Source of the DNA: Bradyrhizobium sp. AZCC 2262
Lineage (GTDB): Bacteria; Pseudomonadota; Alphaproteobacteria; Rhizobiales; Xanthobacteraceae
Length of the DNA: 64,000 bases
Assembly: GCF_036924535.1 (NCBI RefSeq)
Contig: NZ_JAZHRT010000001.1
Location: forward strand, 7,502,001-7,566,000
Direction of reading: 5' to 3'
Part shown: positions 8,531-16,909 of the stretch, one piece after another
Numbering within the stretch: position 1 is the stretch's first letter
How the letters are laid out: each line of letters opens with the position of its first letter
The notes under the pieces: model-generated
Told to the model about the DNA's origin: nothing
Seen by the model: the letters and a program-made list of their open reading frames with translations, nothing else
The model's database searches: none
Translations under genes and position numbers: made by a program

Positions 8531-10366
8531 TTAATGAACCGGCAACGGCGGATGCGGGATCGCCGTCAGCAATTCCTTCGTATAGGCATCCTGCGGATCG
8601 CCGAGCACACGTTCGGACGAGCCTTGCTCGACGATTCGTCCCGCACGCATCACGATGACACGATCGCATAGCAAACGCACGACATTCAGATCATGCGACA
8701 CAAACAAATAACTCATGCCCATCGATTGCTTGAGATCCTGCAGCAGATTAAGCACGACCGCCTGCACGGAGACGTCGAGCGCGGCTGTCGGCTCGTCGAG
8801 GATCACGAGCTTTGGATGCAGCGCCATCGCGCGTGCGATGCCGACGCGGGCCTTCTGGCCGCCGGATAACTGGTGCGGAAAACGATCGAGCAGGTTGACC
8901 GGAAGGCCGACCAGGCCGGCGAGTTCCTCGCAGCGGGCGCGTAGCGCGTCGCGGCCTTTGATGTCGCCGAGCTGCAGAAGCGGATCGGCAATGGCGCGTG
9001 CGGCGGTGAAGCGCGGGTTGAGGCTGTCGGTCGGGTCCTGGAACACCATTTGGATGCTCTTGCGCTGCGGCAGCCGCGCAAAGGCCTGCGGCAGAATGGC
9101 GCCGATCTCCTCGCCATCGAATTGGATGCGGCCGGAGGTCTGATCCAGCAGCCGCATCACCATCATCGACGTCGTCGACTTGCCGCAGCCGGATTCGCCG
9201 ACGAGCCCGACGCTCTCGCCGTGACCGACGGTGAAGCCGATGCCGTCGACGGCGCGGAATATCTCGGCTTCAACCGGTGGTTTGCGGGAGAACAGCTTTG
9301 ACAGCACGGCGCTCGCGCCCTGGCGCGGATATTCCTTGACGAGTTTTTCGACGAGGAGGAGCGGTTTCTGCTCCCTCTCCCCGCCCTTCGCGGGGTCGAG
9401 ACGAGCGGAGCTCGCTCTTGGAGGGTCGGGGTGAGGGGCTGCTTCCGCGAGCACAGTGCGCGGAGAGTCCCCCTCACCCGCCGCGCTTTGCGCGTCGGCC
9501 TCTCCCCGCGAGCGGGGCGAGGCTGAAGAAAGCGTCGCAGCCTCGTCCTCCGGCAGCAGATCACGCAACGACACGCCGAGCCGCGGCGTCGCGCGCATCA
9601 GCTTCTTGGTATAGGCGTGCTCAGGTCTAGCAAAAATATCCGCCGACTTCGCGGTCTCCACCACCCGGCCCTTCTCCATGACCACCACGCGGTCGCAATA
9701 GGCGGCGGCAAGGCCGAGGTCGTGCGTGATCAGGATGGTCGACATATTCCGTCGCTTGGTGAGCTCGACGATCAGATCCATCACCGCCTTCTGCGTGGTG
9801 ACGTCGAGTCCCGTCGTCGGCTCGTCCGCGATCAGGAGCTGCGGATTGCAGGCCAGTGCCAGCGCGATCACGACGCGCTGGCACATGCCGCCGGAGAGCT
9901 CGAACGGATAGGCGTGATAACGCTCGCGCGGACGGGCGATCTTGACCTGCTCCAGCGCCTCGATCGCCTTCTCGCCGCGGTCGCTGGCCGCGCTCTGCAC
10001 ATGCTGGCGCAGCACATCCTCGATCTGGTCGCCGACTTTGCGGATCGGATTCAGCGCCGCGCGCGGATTCTGGAAGATCATCGAGATTTCGCGGCCGCGC
10101 AAATCGCGCATCTCGTTCTCGCTCGCGACTCTGACGTCGATACCGGAAAACATCACCGAGCCCTCGGCGATCCTGCCGGCGCGGTCCAGGATGCGCATCA
10201 CGGCATACGATGTCACCGATTTACCGGAGCCGGACTCGCCGACAATGCCGAGCGTCTCGCCCTTGCCGACGGAGATATTGACGTGCTGCACGGCTTTGAC
10301 GATGCCGCGCCGCGTGGTGAATTCGACCGTGAGGTCGTTGACGTCGAGAAGGGGCTGAGCCGTCAC
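8531..10366 (-). CDS. peptide-type ABC transporter, fused double ATPase (DppD-DppF)
   Basis: The 611-residue protein joins two ATPase domains. The first (residues 5-265) has Walker A GESGSGKS, signature LSGGM and Walker B LLIADEP. The second (from about 335) has GESGCGKS, LSGGQ and LVILDEP; both end in oligopeptide-transporter C-terminal extensions. A GTG at 10366 with GGAGG at proper spacing is the best start; an ATG at 10405 has no ribosome-binding site. It energises import through the two permeases upstream. The linker (residues about 282-332) is a translated copy of a dispersed palindromic repeat, rich in Pro, Arg, Ala and Glu, described separately. Confidence 0.9.
   Translation of the reverse strand: MTAQPLLDVNDLTVEFTTRRGIVKAVQHVNISVGKGETLGIVGESGSGKSVTSYAVMRILDRAGRIAEGSVMFSGIDVRVASENEMRDLRGREISMIFQNPRAALNPIRKVGDQIEDVLRQHVQSAASDRGEKAIEALEQVKIARPRERYHAYPFELSGGMCQRVVIALALACNPQLLIADEPTTGLDVTTQKAVMDLIVELTKRRNMSTILITHDLGLAAAYCDRVVVMEKGRVVETAKSADIFARPEHAYTKKLMRATPRLGVSLRDLLPEDEAATLSSASPRSRGEADAQSAAGEGDSPRTVLAEAAPHPDPPRASSARLDPAKGGEREQKPLLLVEKLVKEYPRQGASAVLSKLFSRKPPVEAEIFRAVDGIGFTVGHGESVGLVGESGCGKSTTSMMVMRLLDQTSGRIQFDGEEIGAILPQAFARLPQRKSIQMVFQDPTDSLNPRFTAARAIADPLLQLGDIKGRDALRARCEELAGLVGLPVNLLDRFPHQLSGGQKARVGIARAMALHPKLVILDEPTAALDVSVQAVVLNLLQDLKQSMGMSYLFVSHDLNVVRLLCDRVIVMRAGRIVEQGSSERVLGDPQDAYTKELLTAIPHPPLPVH
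9371..9523. repeat. dispersed palindromic repeat inserted in frame in the ABC ATPase gene
   Basis: The segment carries the same blocks as the intergenic element at 35099-35243: CCCTCTCCCCGC...GCGGGG, GGGTCGGGGTGAGGGGCT, CCCCCTCACCCG and CTCTCCCCGCGAGCGGGGCGAGG. Here the element lies inside the linker between the two ATPase domains and keeps the reading frame open, adding about 50 residues. Confidence 0.75.
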
Positions 10367-10472
10367 GAGGACCTCCGCAAAAATCTCGAAAACAACCCCA
10401 TGCAAAGTAGAATAGTCAGCACTCCTGATGCATTTCTGCAGGCCCGGAGACGAGCAAAGCTGGAAGCAGCCA

Positions 10473-11372
10473 TCACGTCCTCCGCTGCGGATCGACGATG
10501 TCGCGCAGGCCGTCGCCGAGAAGATTGAAGCAGAACACCGCGATCATCAGCGCCAGCCCCGGAAACAGCGCGATCCACCATTCACCCGACACCATGAAGC
10601 CCGCGCCCTCCGCGACCATGATGCCCCATTCCGCCGTCGGCGGCCGCACGCCGAGCCCGATGAAGGAAAGTCCGGCGGCATTCAAAATGGCGTAGCCCAT
10701 GGTCAGCGACATCTGCACGATCATGATCGGCATGATGTTGGGCAGAATGTGCACCAGCAGAATCCGCATCTCGCCATTGCCCGACAGCCGCGCTGCCTGC
10801 ACGAAGCCGGCGTTGCGGCGCACATTCGCCTCGGCCCACGCCACGCGGGCATAGAGCGGAAAGTTCACGATCGCGGTCGCGATGATGATGTTCTGCACGG
10901 TATTGCCAAGCGCCGCCACGATGCCCATCGCCAGCACGAACAGCGGAAACGCCATGATGGTGTCGGCGATGCGGCCGACGATGCGATCGGTCCAGCCGCC
11001 GAAATAGCCGGCGGCGATGCCGGCGAGACCGCCCATCAGGAACACCAGCGCCACGGAGGCAATCGCGATGAATGTGTCGAGCCTTGTGGCGACGACGACA
11101 CGGCTGAAGATATCGCGGCCCAATTGGTCGGTGCCGAACCAGTGCGCCGCGGACGGCGGCTTCAGGGCTGCTGCGGTATCGCTGGCGAGCGGATCGTAGG
11201 GCACGATGTAGGGGCCGAAGATCGCCGCGAACAGGATGACGACCAAAAGGCCGAAGGCGAACGCCGTGACGCGGTTCTCCTCGAGCACATAGCTGACGTG
11301 TTCGAAGATAGCGGATAGTCCCGAGGTCCGCGCGGGTCCGACGGGTTCAGCGGCAGGCCCAACGCTACTCAT
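10473..11372 (-). CDS. peptide-type ABC transporter permease (DppC-like)
   Basis: The 299-residue inner-membrane protein has a cytoplasmic N-terminal tail, a first membrane helix (AFAFGLLVVILFAAIFGPYIV, about 35-55), the family's YDPLASD and HWFGTDQLGRDIFSR motifs and five further helices. The EAA loop is present (ARVAWAEANVRRNAGFVQAAR). It pairs with the DppB-like permease encoded nine bases upstream. The 106 bases between it and the ATPase gene hold no gene. Membership in the peptide/nickel/opine class is clear; that the cargo is a small amide compound rather than a peptide is inferred from the amidase genes downstream. Confidence 0.92.
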   Translation of the reverse strand: MSSVGPAAEPVGPARTSGLSAIFEHVSYVLEENRVTAFAFGLLVVILFAAIFGPYIVPYDPLASDTAAALKPPSAAHWFGTDQLGRDIFSRVVVATRLDTFIAIASVALVFLMGGLAGIAAGYFGGWTDRIVGRIADTIMAFPLFVLAMGIVAALGNTVQNIIIATAIVNFPLYARVAWAEANVRRNAGFVQAARLSGNGEMRILLVHILPNIMPIMIVQMSLTMGYAILNAAGLSFIGLGVRPPTAEWGIMVAEGAGFMVSGEWWIALFPGLALMIAVFCFNLLGDGLRDIVDPQRRT

Positions 11373-11381
11373 CTTCCAACC

Positions 11382-12395
11382 TCACCCTTCCAGTCGCACG
11401 CGGGGATCGATCACGCCGTAGAGAATGTCGATGACCAGATTGAGCAGCACGTACATGACCGCCATGGTCAGCACAAAACCCTGCACTGGAGCGAAGTCCG
11501 ACGAGATCAGCGCTTCCACCGCGTAGGAGCCGATGCCGGGCCAGGCGAAAACTTTCTCGACCAGCACGTTCGCCCCCAGCAGGAACGAGAACACCATGCT
11601 GAGCGTGGTGATCACGGGCAGCATGGCGTTGCGAAACGCGTAGGTGACGATCACGGTGGAGGGCGACAGCCCGCTGGCGCGCGCGGTGCGGACGAAATCG
11701 GACGCCAGCACCGCCAGCATCGAGGCCCGCGTCATGCGCGCGATCGGCGCCAGCGAGAAGATCGCCAGCGTCGCCGCCGGCAGGATCAGCTGGCTCAGCG
11801 CCGAACGAAACGTCTCGAAATCGCGCGCGATCAGGGCGTCGATCAAATAGAGGCCAGTCACGGTCGGCGGCGCGCTGTAGAACACGTCGAGCCGGCCGAG
11901 CGGCGCCGGCGACCAGCCGAGCCGGAAATAGAAGACATAGACCAGCACGAGACCCGTAAAGAACACCGGCAGCGATACGCCGGCCGTCGTGGTGATGCGA
12001 CAGAGATGGTCGATCCAGGAGCCTGGGCGCGTCGCCGCCAGCACTCCGAGCGGGATCGCGATCATGACCGAAACAACGAGGCCGAGCAGCGTGAGTTCGG
12101 CGGAGGCTGGCAGCCGGTTGCGGATTTCGGTCGCGACCGGCTGGCCCGTGGTCAACGAGTTGCCGAAATCGCCATGCGCGAGATCGTTGGTGTAGCGGAA
12201 GAACTGCTCGATCAGCGGCTTGTCGAAGCCGAGCTTCTTGCGGATCTGCTCGATGGCTTCCTTGCTCGCCGCGGGACCTGCGAAATAGGCGGTGGGATCG
12301 CCGGGTAATGCGCGGGTCAGGAGGAACGTAACAATGACCACCCCGATCAGCGACGGGATCGCAAACATCAGCCGCTTGCCGATCATGGTCAGCAT
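11382..12395 (-). CDS. peptide-type ABC transporter permease (DppB-like)
   Basis: The 337-residue permease begins with the typical first helix (LMFAIPSLIGVVIVTFLLTRALPGDPT) and the KKLGFDKPLIEQFFRY segment of DppB-type proteins, followed by five more helices and an EAA loop (RTARASGLSPSTVIVTYAFRNAMLPV). It forms the translocation channel with the next gene's product. It starts 12 bases after the binding-protein gene. A second ATG three codons downstream could also serve as start. Confidence 0.92.
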   Translation of the reverse strand: MLTMIGKRLMFAIPSLIGVVIVTFLLTRALPGDPTAYFAGPAASKEAIEQIRKKLGFDKPLIEQFFRYTNDLAHGDFGNSLTTGQPVATEIRNRLPASAELTLLGLVVSVMIAIPLGVLAATRPGSWIDHLCRITTTAGVSLPVFFTGLVLVYVFYFRLGWSPAPLGRLDVFYSAPPTVTGLYLIDALIARDFETFRSALSQLILPAATLAIFSLAPIARMTRASMLAVLASDFVRTARASGLSPSTVIVTYAFRNAMLPVITTLSMVFSFLLGANVLVEKVFAWPGIGSYAVEALISSDFAPVQGFVLTMAVMYVLLNLVIDILYGVIDPRVRLEG

Positions 12396-12407
12396 GGCGC
12401 TCGCCTC

Positions 12408-14027
12408 TTATGCTTTCACGAGCGCGCGATAATCGAGCCGGCGGTGGAACCAGTATTGATAGCCCGACACGTTCTTCTGCATCGCGACGTTGACGTAGGG
12501 CTGATACAGCGGAATGCGCGGAATATCCTTGAAGGCGAGATCGACAAAGCCCTTAACGTCGGTGTCATATTTCGCGGTGTTGCCGGTCGCAGCTGCATCG
12601 ACAGCGCCGCTGATGAATTCGTCCATCGCCTTCGATTGATAGCTCATGGTGTTGAAGATCGAATTCTTGCCGTCGTAGCACCAGATGAAGAAATACTCGG
12701 GATAGTCGAGCCAGCCGGAGAACACGTTGGTGTAGAGTGGCAGCACCTTCTTGTTGAGTTCGGTGCGCCAGTTGGCGCCGGGAATCTTGTTGATGGTGGT
12801 CTTGATGCCGATCTGCGCGAGGCTTTCCTGCACCAGCACGCAGAGCGGTTCGTTGACGCCGGCAAAGCCGAGGTCGAACGACAGCGTGGTTTCGAAACCG
12901 TTGGGATGGCCGGCCTCGGCCAGCAACGCCTTGGCCCTGGCGATGTCAGTGGCGTATTTGGTCGGCTGCGGCCACGCCACCTCGGTCGCCTTGTCGGCAG
13001 CGGCGCCGAACATCGGCTTGGCCAGGCCGAACAGCACCGCATCCATGATCTTCTGGTAGGGGATCGCGCAGGCGATGGCCTCGCGAACCTTGGGGTTGTC
13101 GAACGGCGGGGTCTTGACGTTCATGCCGATGTACTGGACGCCGTTGGAATACGGCACCGAGACGATGTTGAGCTTGCCGTTGTCCTTCAGCTCGACGAAA
13201 TCCTTGTTCGGCAGATCGTAGGAGATGTCGGCGTCGCCGCGCTCGAGCAGCGCGCGGCGGTTGCCGGCCTGCGGCACCATGCGCCAGATCACGCGCTTGA
13301 CCTTCGGCATTGGACCACCGACCCACTCGTCGTTGCGCTCCATGATGACTTCGGTGCCGGCGGTCCACTTCGTCACCTTGTAGGCGCCGGAGCCCGCCGT
13401 CTGCTGCTTGGTGTATTCGAGACCCCAGGGATCCTTCTCGGTGGCGTTCTTCTTCACCAGCTCCGAGTTGACGACGCAGGGGACGATGACTGCGAGGTCC
13501 GGGATGGTGAGGCGGTCTTTCTTGGCGAAATCGACCCGCACCGTGTTGTCGTCGACGATGACGAACTGCTCGGTCTTGGTCAGCGAGCCCGCGCCCATCT
13601 GGAACGTAGGAAAGCCTCCGACGCTCACCGCGCGATCGAGCGACCACTTGACGTCCTTGGCCGTGACCGGCGCGCCATCGTGGAATTTGGCGTTCTTCTT
13701 CAGCTTGAAGGTGACCGACATGTCGCCGACATTCATGTCCTCGGCGAGCTCGGGCTTGAACTTGTCGCGGTCGTAATACGGCACCCCGCCGGGACCGCTC
13801 TTCATCTCGTGACTGATCAGGCGGTCGTAGCAATTCCACGACACCTCATAGCCTGGCACGTTGGTGCCGACGCCGTGAATGTCGAGATTGTTGGGGCCGC
13901 TTTCGGAGACGATCAGCAGCGTCTCCGACCGCACATCAGCCTTGGCCGCGGACCAGATGGCCGGTGCGGGCACCATCGCGCCGGCGGCAACGCCAGTGAC
14001 GGATTTCAGAAAATCGCGACGCTTCAT
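12408..14027 (-). CDS. ABC transporter solute-binding protein, family 5 (peptide/nickel/opine class)
   Basis: The 539-residue protein starts with a twin-arginine-like signal ([22 protein letters not shown]), suggesting Tat export. The mature part fits SBP_bac_5: RLISHEM, LAEDMNVGDMSVTFKLKKNAKFHDGAPVTAKDVKWSLDR and AIPYQKIMDAV are characteristic. It is the first gene of the operon with two permeases, the double ATPase, atzGEH and gntR, and has its own sigma-54-type promoter 50-60 bases upstream. The ligand is probably the substrate, or a precursor, of the amidase pathway; sequence alone does not identify it. Confidence 0.92.
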   Translation of the reverse strand: MKRRDFLKSVTGVAAGAMVPAPAIWSAAKADVRSETLLIVSESGPNNLDIHGVGTNVPGYEVSWNCYDRLISHEMKSGPGGVPYYDRDKFKPELAEDMNVGDMSVTFKLKKNAKFHDGAPVTAKDVKWSLDRAVSVGGFPTFQMGAGSLTKTEQFVIVDDNTVRVDFAKKDRLTIPDLAVIVPCVVNSELVKKNATEKDPWGLEYTKQQTAGSGAYKVTKWTAGTEVIMERNDEWVGGPMPKVKRVIWRMVPQAGNRRALLERGDADISYDLPNKDFVELKDNGKLNIVSVPYSNGVQYIGMNVKTPPFDNPKVREAIACAIPYQKIMDAVLFGLAKPMFGAAADKATEVAWPQPTKYATDIARAKALLAEAGHPNGFETTLSFDLGFAGVNEPLCVLVQESLAQIGIKTTINKIPGANWRTELNKKVLPLYTNVFSGWLDYPEYFFIWCYDGKNSIFNTMSYQSKAMDEFISGAVDAAATGNTAKYDTDVKGFVDLAFKDIPRIPLYQPYVNVAMQKNVSGYQYWFHRRLDYRALVKA

Positions 14028-14075
14028 GGGTTATGCTCCAGACGCCTGAGGGAAAGCGGATCTGGCGCTGGAATC

Positions 14076-14090
14076 GCAAGGTTTGTGCCA
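14076..14090 (-). promoter_or_regulatory. sigma-54 (RpoN) type promoter of the transporter-amidase operon
   Basis: Read on the minus strand, TGGCAC-AAACC-TTGC matches the -24/-12 consensus exactly. The predicted start of transcription is near 14064, leaving a leader of about 37 bases before the ATG at 14027. Together with the matching promoter at 3833-3847 this places both units under RpoN, consistent with nitrogen-limitation control. Confidence 0.7.
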
Positions 14091-14185
14091 ACCGTTAAAG
14101 GAAAGCTAATTCGGTTCTAAGGTACTGACTAAGCTATGGAATAGACGGATCTCAGCGAGATCCTCTCCGGCCGCACGGCGCCCGA

Positions 14186-14196
14186 ATTGCATACAA
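14186..14196. promoter_or_regulatory. candidate GntR operator ATTGCATACAA
   Basis: The sequence agrees with the palindrome at 3822-3833 in the pattern ATTG(T/C)A(C/T)ACAA and, read on the minus strand as TTGTATGCAAT, is close to the FCD-GntR consensus TTGTATACAA. It lies about 95 bases upstream of the -24 element of the operon promoter. That is farther than for atzF, so the mode of action may differ. Support is by similarity only. Confidence 0.35.
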
Positions 14197-14262
14197 AGAA
14201 GTATATTTGCTTATTTTTGGTGCAGATATTTGGCCCGCATCTTTGCTGTGCGCCCTCGTGAT

Positions 14263-15234
14263 TCAAATCGGCCAAAGCAAATCCTGCAACTCGAACAGGT
14301 TGTCGGCCCTCTCCTGCCAACCCTCAATACAGATCTGCCTGGCGGGATCGCTAAACCGATGAAGCAGCGTCAGCGCCATCAGCCGCCGTTTCAGGTCCGG
14401 ATTGACATCCGCACTCGAATATCCGTATCCCTCGAACAGGCTCCGCACACGGCGCGGCATCCCGGCGGTCATGAAGCCGCTCGGACCCAGCAGGTCGTAT
14501 TCGCACCATCCGGACATCACGTCGCCGAAGTCGATCAACCCGGACAAGCGCCAGCCGGCGCTGTCACGGCTCAGCAGAAAATTCTCCGGGATGTACTCGC
14601 CGGTGAGGATCACCGGCGGCCGATCCAGGGGAATAAGCCTTTCCGCATCGCGCAGCAGGTCGTCCAGCCCATCGAGAAATTTGCGCGGCAGACCGAGGCG
14701 CTCGTGCCGGGCGCGGCATCCCGCGATTTGCGCTGACAGGAAGCGGTCCCAACGCGGCTCGATATTCGCAAGATCTCCAAGCGGGACACGCTGGACCTCC
14801 GCGATGACCTGCCCGATCTCAACGAGGACGCGCTCCTTCTCGCTTTCGGAGAGTGTCGGCCATGCCTCGCTGCCGAGAACACCCGGCAACCGCGTGATGA
14901 TGAGATATGGCCATCCGTCACGCTCGCCTTCGACGACGGTTTCGGGGATCGCGATCCGAAGCTGTCCGCGAAGTTGGGCGAGCGAGCCACGTTCCGAGAC
15001 GAATTTGGAACGAAGAAAGGGCGGGAAAATCTTCAGGATGAGTTTCTCATCAAGCGCCATGACGACGTTGGTGCCGGTGGCGAAGGCGTGCGGCGCCGCG
15101 CAGGCCAGGCCGTGACTGCGGGCGATATCGAGCGCGATCGGCAGCCATTGCGCAGGATCGGCGCGCCAGGCGCGGAAGGGCTCGTAGTCAGTGAATGCCG
15201 GCAGGGATGGGATCATTGTAGCGCCAGACTTCAT
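14263..15234 (-). CDS. aminoglycoside phosphotransferase (APH)-like kinase
   Basis: The 323-residue protein has the two-lobe layout of the APH family: the N-lobe lysine region (NVVMALDEKLILKIFPPF), PYLIITRLPG at the hinge and a C-lobe ending with LIDFGDVMSGWCEYDLLG, where IDFGD supplies metal ligands. The usual catalytic loop HGDxxxxN reads TGEYIPEN, so the catalytic Asp is replaced by Glu and the preceding His by Thr. General layout, including the LFELQDLLW ending, resembles hygromycin 7''-kinase-like members. The substrate may be an aminoglycoside or another hydroxyl compound. A second ATG at 15216 is an alternative start. It is monocistronic. Confidence 0.8.
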   Translation of the reverse strand: MKSGATMIPSLPAFTDYEPFRAWRADPAQWLPIALDIARSHGLACAAPHAFATGTNVVMALDEKLILKIFPPFLRSKFVSERGSLAQLRGQLRIAIPETVVEGERDGWPYLIITRLPGVLGSEAWPTLSESEKERVLVEIGQVIAEVQRVPLGDLANIEPRWDRFLSAQIAGCRARHERLGLPRKFLDGLDDLLRDAERLIPLDRPPVILTGEYIPENFLLSRDSAGWRLSGLIDFGDVMSGWCEYDLLGPSGFMTAGMPRRVRSLFEGYGYSSADVNPDLKRRLMALTLLHRFSDPARQICIEGWQERADNLFELQDLLWPI

Positions 15235-15237
15235 TTG

Positions 15238-15320
15238 TCGTCATTGCGAGGAGCGAAGCGACGAAGCAATCCATTCCTTCTGTGGAGAGATGGATTGCTT
15301 CGCTTCGCTCGCAATGACGG
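15238..15320. repeat. palindromic intergenic repeat (TCATTGCGAGCGAAGCGAAGCAATCCA family)
   Basis: The block begins TCGTCATTGCGAGGAGCGAAG and ends with its inverted copy CTTCGCTCGCAATGACGG around a short centre. The same family occurs at 50797-50875. It fills the gap between the UgpB-like and APH-like genes and may act as a transcription terminator or attenuator. Confidence 0.8.
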
Positions 15321-15327
15321 GGTGAGG

Positions 15328-16650
15328 TTACCGGTCCGGATTGGCGCGCTCGAACTGGCGCAACAGGTGGTTGCCGCGCTCGACGGCGAGGTCGAGCGCC
15401 GCCTGCGCGGAATGCTTGCCGCTGAACACCTGCTCCAGTTCGTCGTCGATCACGCTGCGGATCAGCACAAAGGACCCAAGCCGGATTCCCTTCGAATTCT
15501 CGGTCGGCGGCTTCAGGGTCAGCTGCTCGATGCCGATCGCCGCGCCGGGATTGCGGTCGTAGAAGCCCTGCGCGCGGGTGAGGTCGAAGGCGGCGCGGGT
15601 GATCGGCAGATAGCCGGTGTTCTGGTGCCAGGCGGCTTGAACTTCCGGCTTAGAGAGATAGGCGAAGAACCGCGCGACGCCGGTGTATTCGGCGCGCGGC
15701 CGGTCGCGCAGCACCCATAGCGTGGCGCCGCCGATGATGGAGTTTTGCGGGGCGCCGGCGATCTCGGGGTGATACGGGATCATGCCGTAACCGACCTCAA
15801 ACTTCGAATTGGCCTTGATGTCCGCACGCGTCCCGGACGAGCCGATGAAGATGGCACATTCGCCCCTCTGAAAGCGCGGCTCGGCCGATTGCCCGCGGCC
15901 GCTATAGTCGAAAACCTTCGTCGCCTGCCATTCCGCCAGTTGCGCGATGTGCCGCACGACGTCCGCATTGTTGAAGGTCAATTCCGCATCGAGCCCGCTG
16001 AAGCCATTGGCCCGGGTCGCCAATGGCAGATTGTGGAATGCGGAAAAATTCTCGACATGGACCCAGGAGGGCCAGGAGGTGGTGAGCCCGCAAGGAGCGC
16101 CCGCAGCGCGCAGGCGCTTCGCCGCAGCGCCGACCTCGGCCCAGGTCTTCGGCGCCACCTCCGGATCGAGGCCCGCGGCGCGGAACATATCCTTGTTGTA
16201 GTAGAGGATCGGCGTCGAGACATTGAACGGAAACGACAGCATGTTGCCGGCGACATCGGAATAATAGCCGGTCACGGCCGGCAGATACGCCTCCGGCGAG
16301 AACGGCTCCGACTGATCGCGCATCAATTCGAACACCGGATAGATCGCGCCCTTTGCCGCCATCATGGTTGCGGTCGCGATCTCGTTGACCTGAACGATGG
16401 CGGGCTGGCTGCGCGAACGGAATGCGAAGATCGCCGCCGTCACCGTCTCGGTGTAGTTGCCCTTGTAGGTCGGAACGACGCGGTAGTCGGACTGCGACGC
16501 ATTGAAATCGGCCGCCAGCTTTTCGAGCTGCTTGCCGAGTTCCCCCGACATCGCGTGCCACCACATGATCTCGGTGGCGGCCTGCGCCGGAGACGCAAGT
16601 GCCATGGCGGCGACGGCGACGAGTTGCAAGAACCTCAAGGCCAATTTCAC
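15328..16650 (-). CDS. ugpB: UgpB-like extracellular solute-binding protein (orphan)
   Basis: The 440-residue protein has a Sec signal peptide (cleavage after SPAQA) and is family 1 of binding proteins, closest to UgpB: TEIMWWHAMSGELGKQLEKLAADFNASQSDYRVVPTYKG, then NVSTPILYYNKDMFRAAGLDP and ATLWVLRD. UgpB binds glycerol-3-phosphate or its diesters for the UgpAEC importer. No permease or ATPase lies next to it; instead it is divergent from a small exported protein and a histidine kinase operon. It may therefore deliver substrate to a distant transporter or act as the periplasmic sensor partner of the kinase. The latter is inference. Confidence 0.88.
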   Translation of the reverse strand: MKLALRFLQLVAVAAMALASPAQAATEIMWWHAMSGELGKQLEKLAADFNASQSDYRVVPTYKGNYTETVTAAIFAFRSRSQPAIVQVNEIATATMMAAKGAIYPVFELMRDQSEPFSPEAYLPAVTGYYSDVAGNMLSFPFNVSTPILYYNKDMFRAAGLDPEVAPKTWAEVGAAAKRLRAAGAPCGLTTSWPSWVHVENFSAFHNLPLATRANGFSGLDAELTFNNADVVRHIAQLAEWQATKVFDYSGRGQSAEPRFQRGECAIFIGSSGTRADIKANSKFEVGYGMIPYHPEIAGAPQNSIIGGATLWVLRDRPRAEYTGVARFFAYLSKPEVQAAWHQNTGYLPITRAAFDLTRAQGFYDRNPGAAIGIEQLTLKPPTENSKGIRLGSFVLIRSVIDDELEQVFSGKHSAQAALDLAVERGNHLLRQFERANPDR

Positions 16651-16909
16651 TGGTGATTTCCCTGCTCTGCCGCGCCGGCGATGAACCTGTCCGCCAAGCC
16701 CTCATAAATGGCTGCGGCTGCGGTTTCAATCCGCCCGGCATCGCCGCAGCGCACAACACAACTGAAGATTGTACAAAGATTAACGGGATTACCAGCCACA
16801 GACCGCCTGCCAGCCGCGCCGGCAATAGCCAAACATCGGTAAATTCTGCTAAAAACGCTTGAACCTTTTCTCCCCGCCACAGACTTATTCGCTAAGGGGA
16901 TTGTCGCCC

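Noticed and set aside
12444..14120. 558-codon open frame antisense to the ABC binding protein
   Set aside because: It mirrors the codon structure of the real gene on the other strand, has no family resemblance and no ribosome-binding site.
14129..14320. 63-codon minus-strand frame upstream of the transporter operon
   Set aside because: It covers the candidate regulatory region, has no ribosome-binding site and no resemblance to known proteins.
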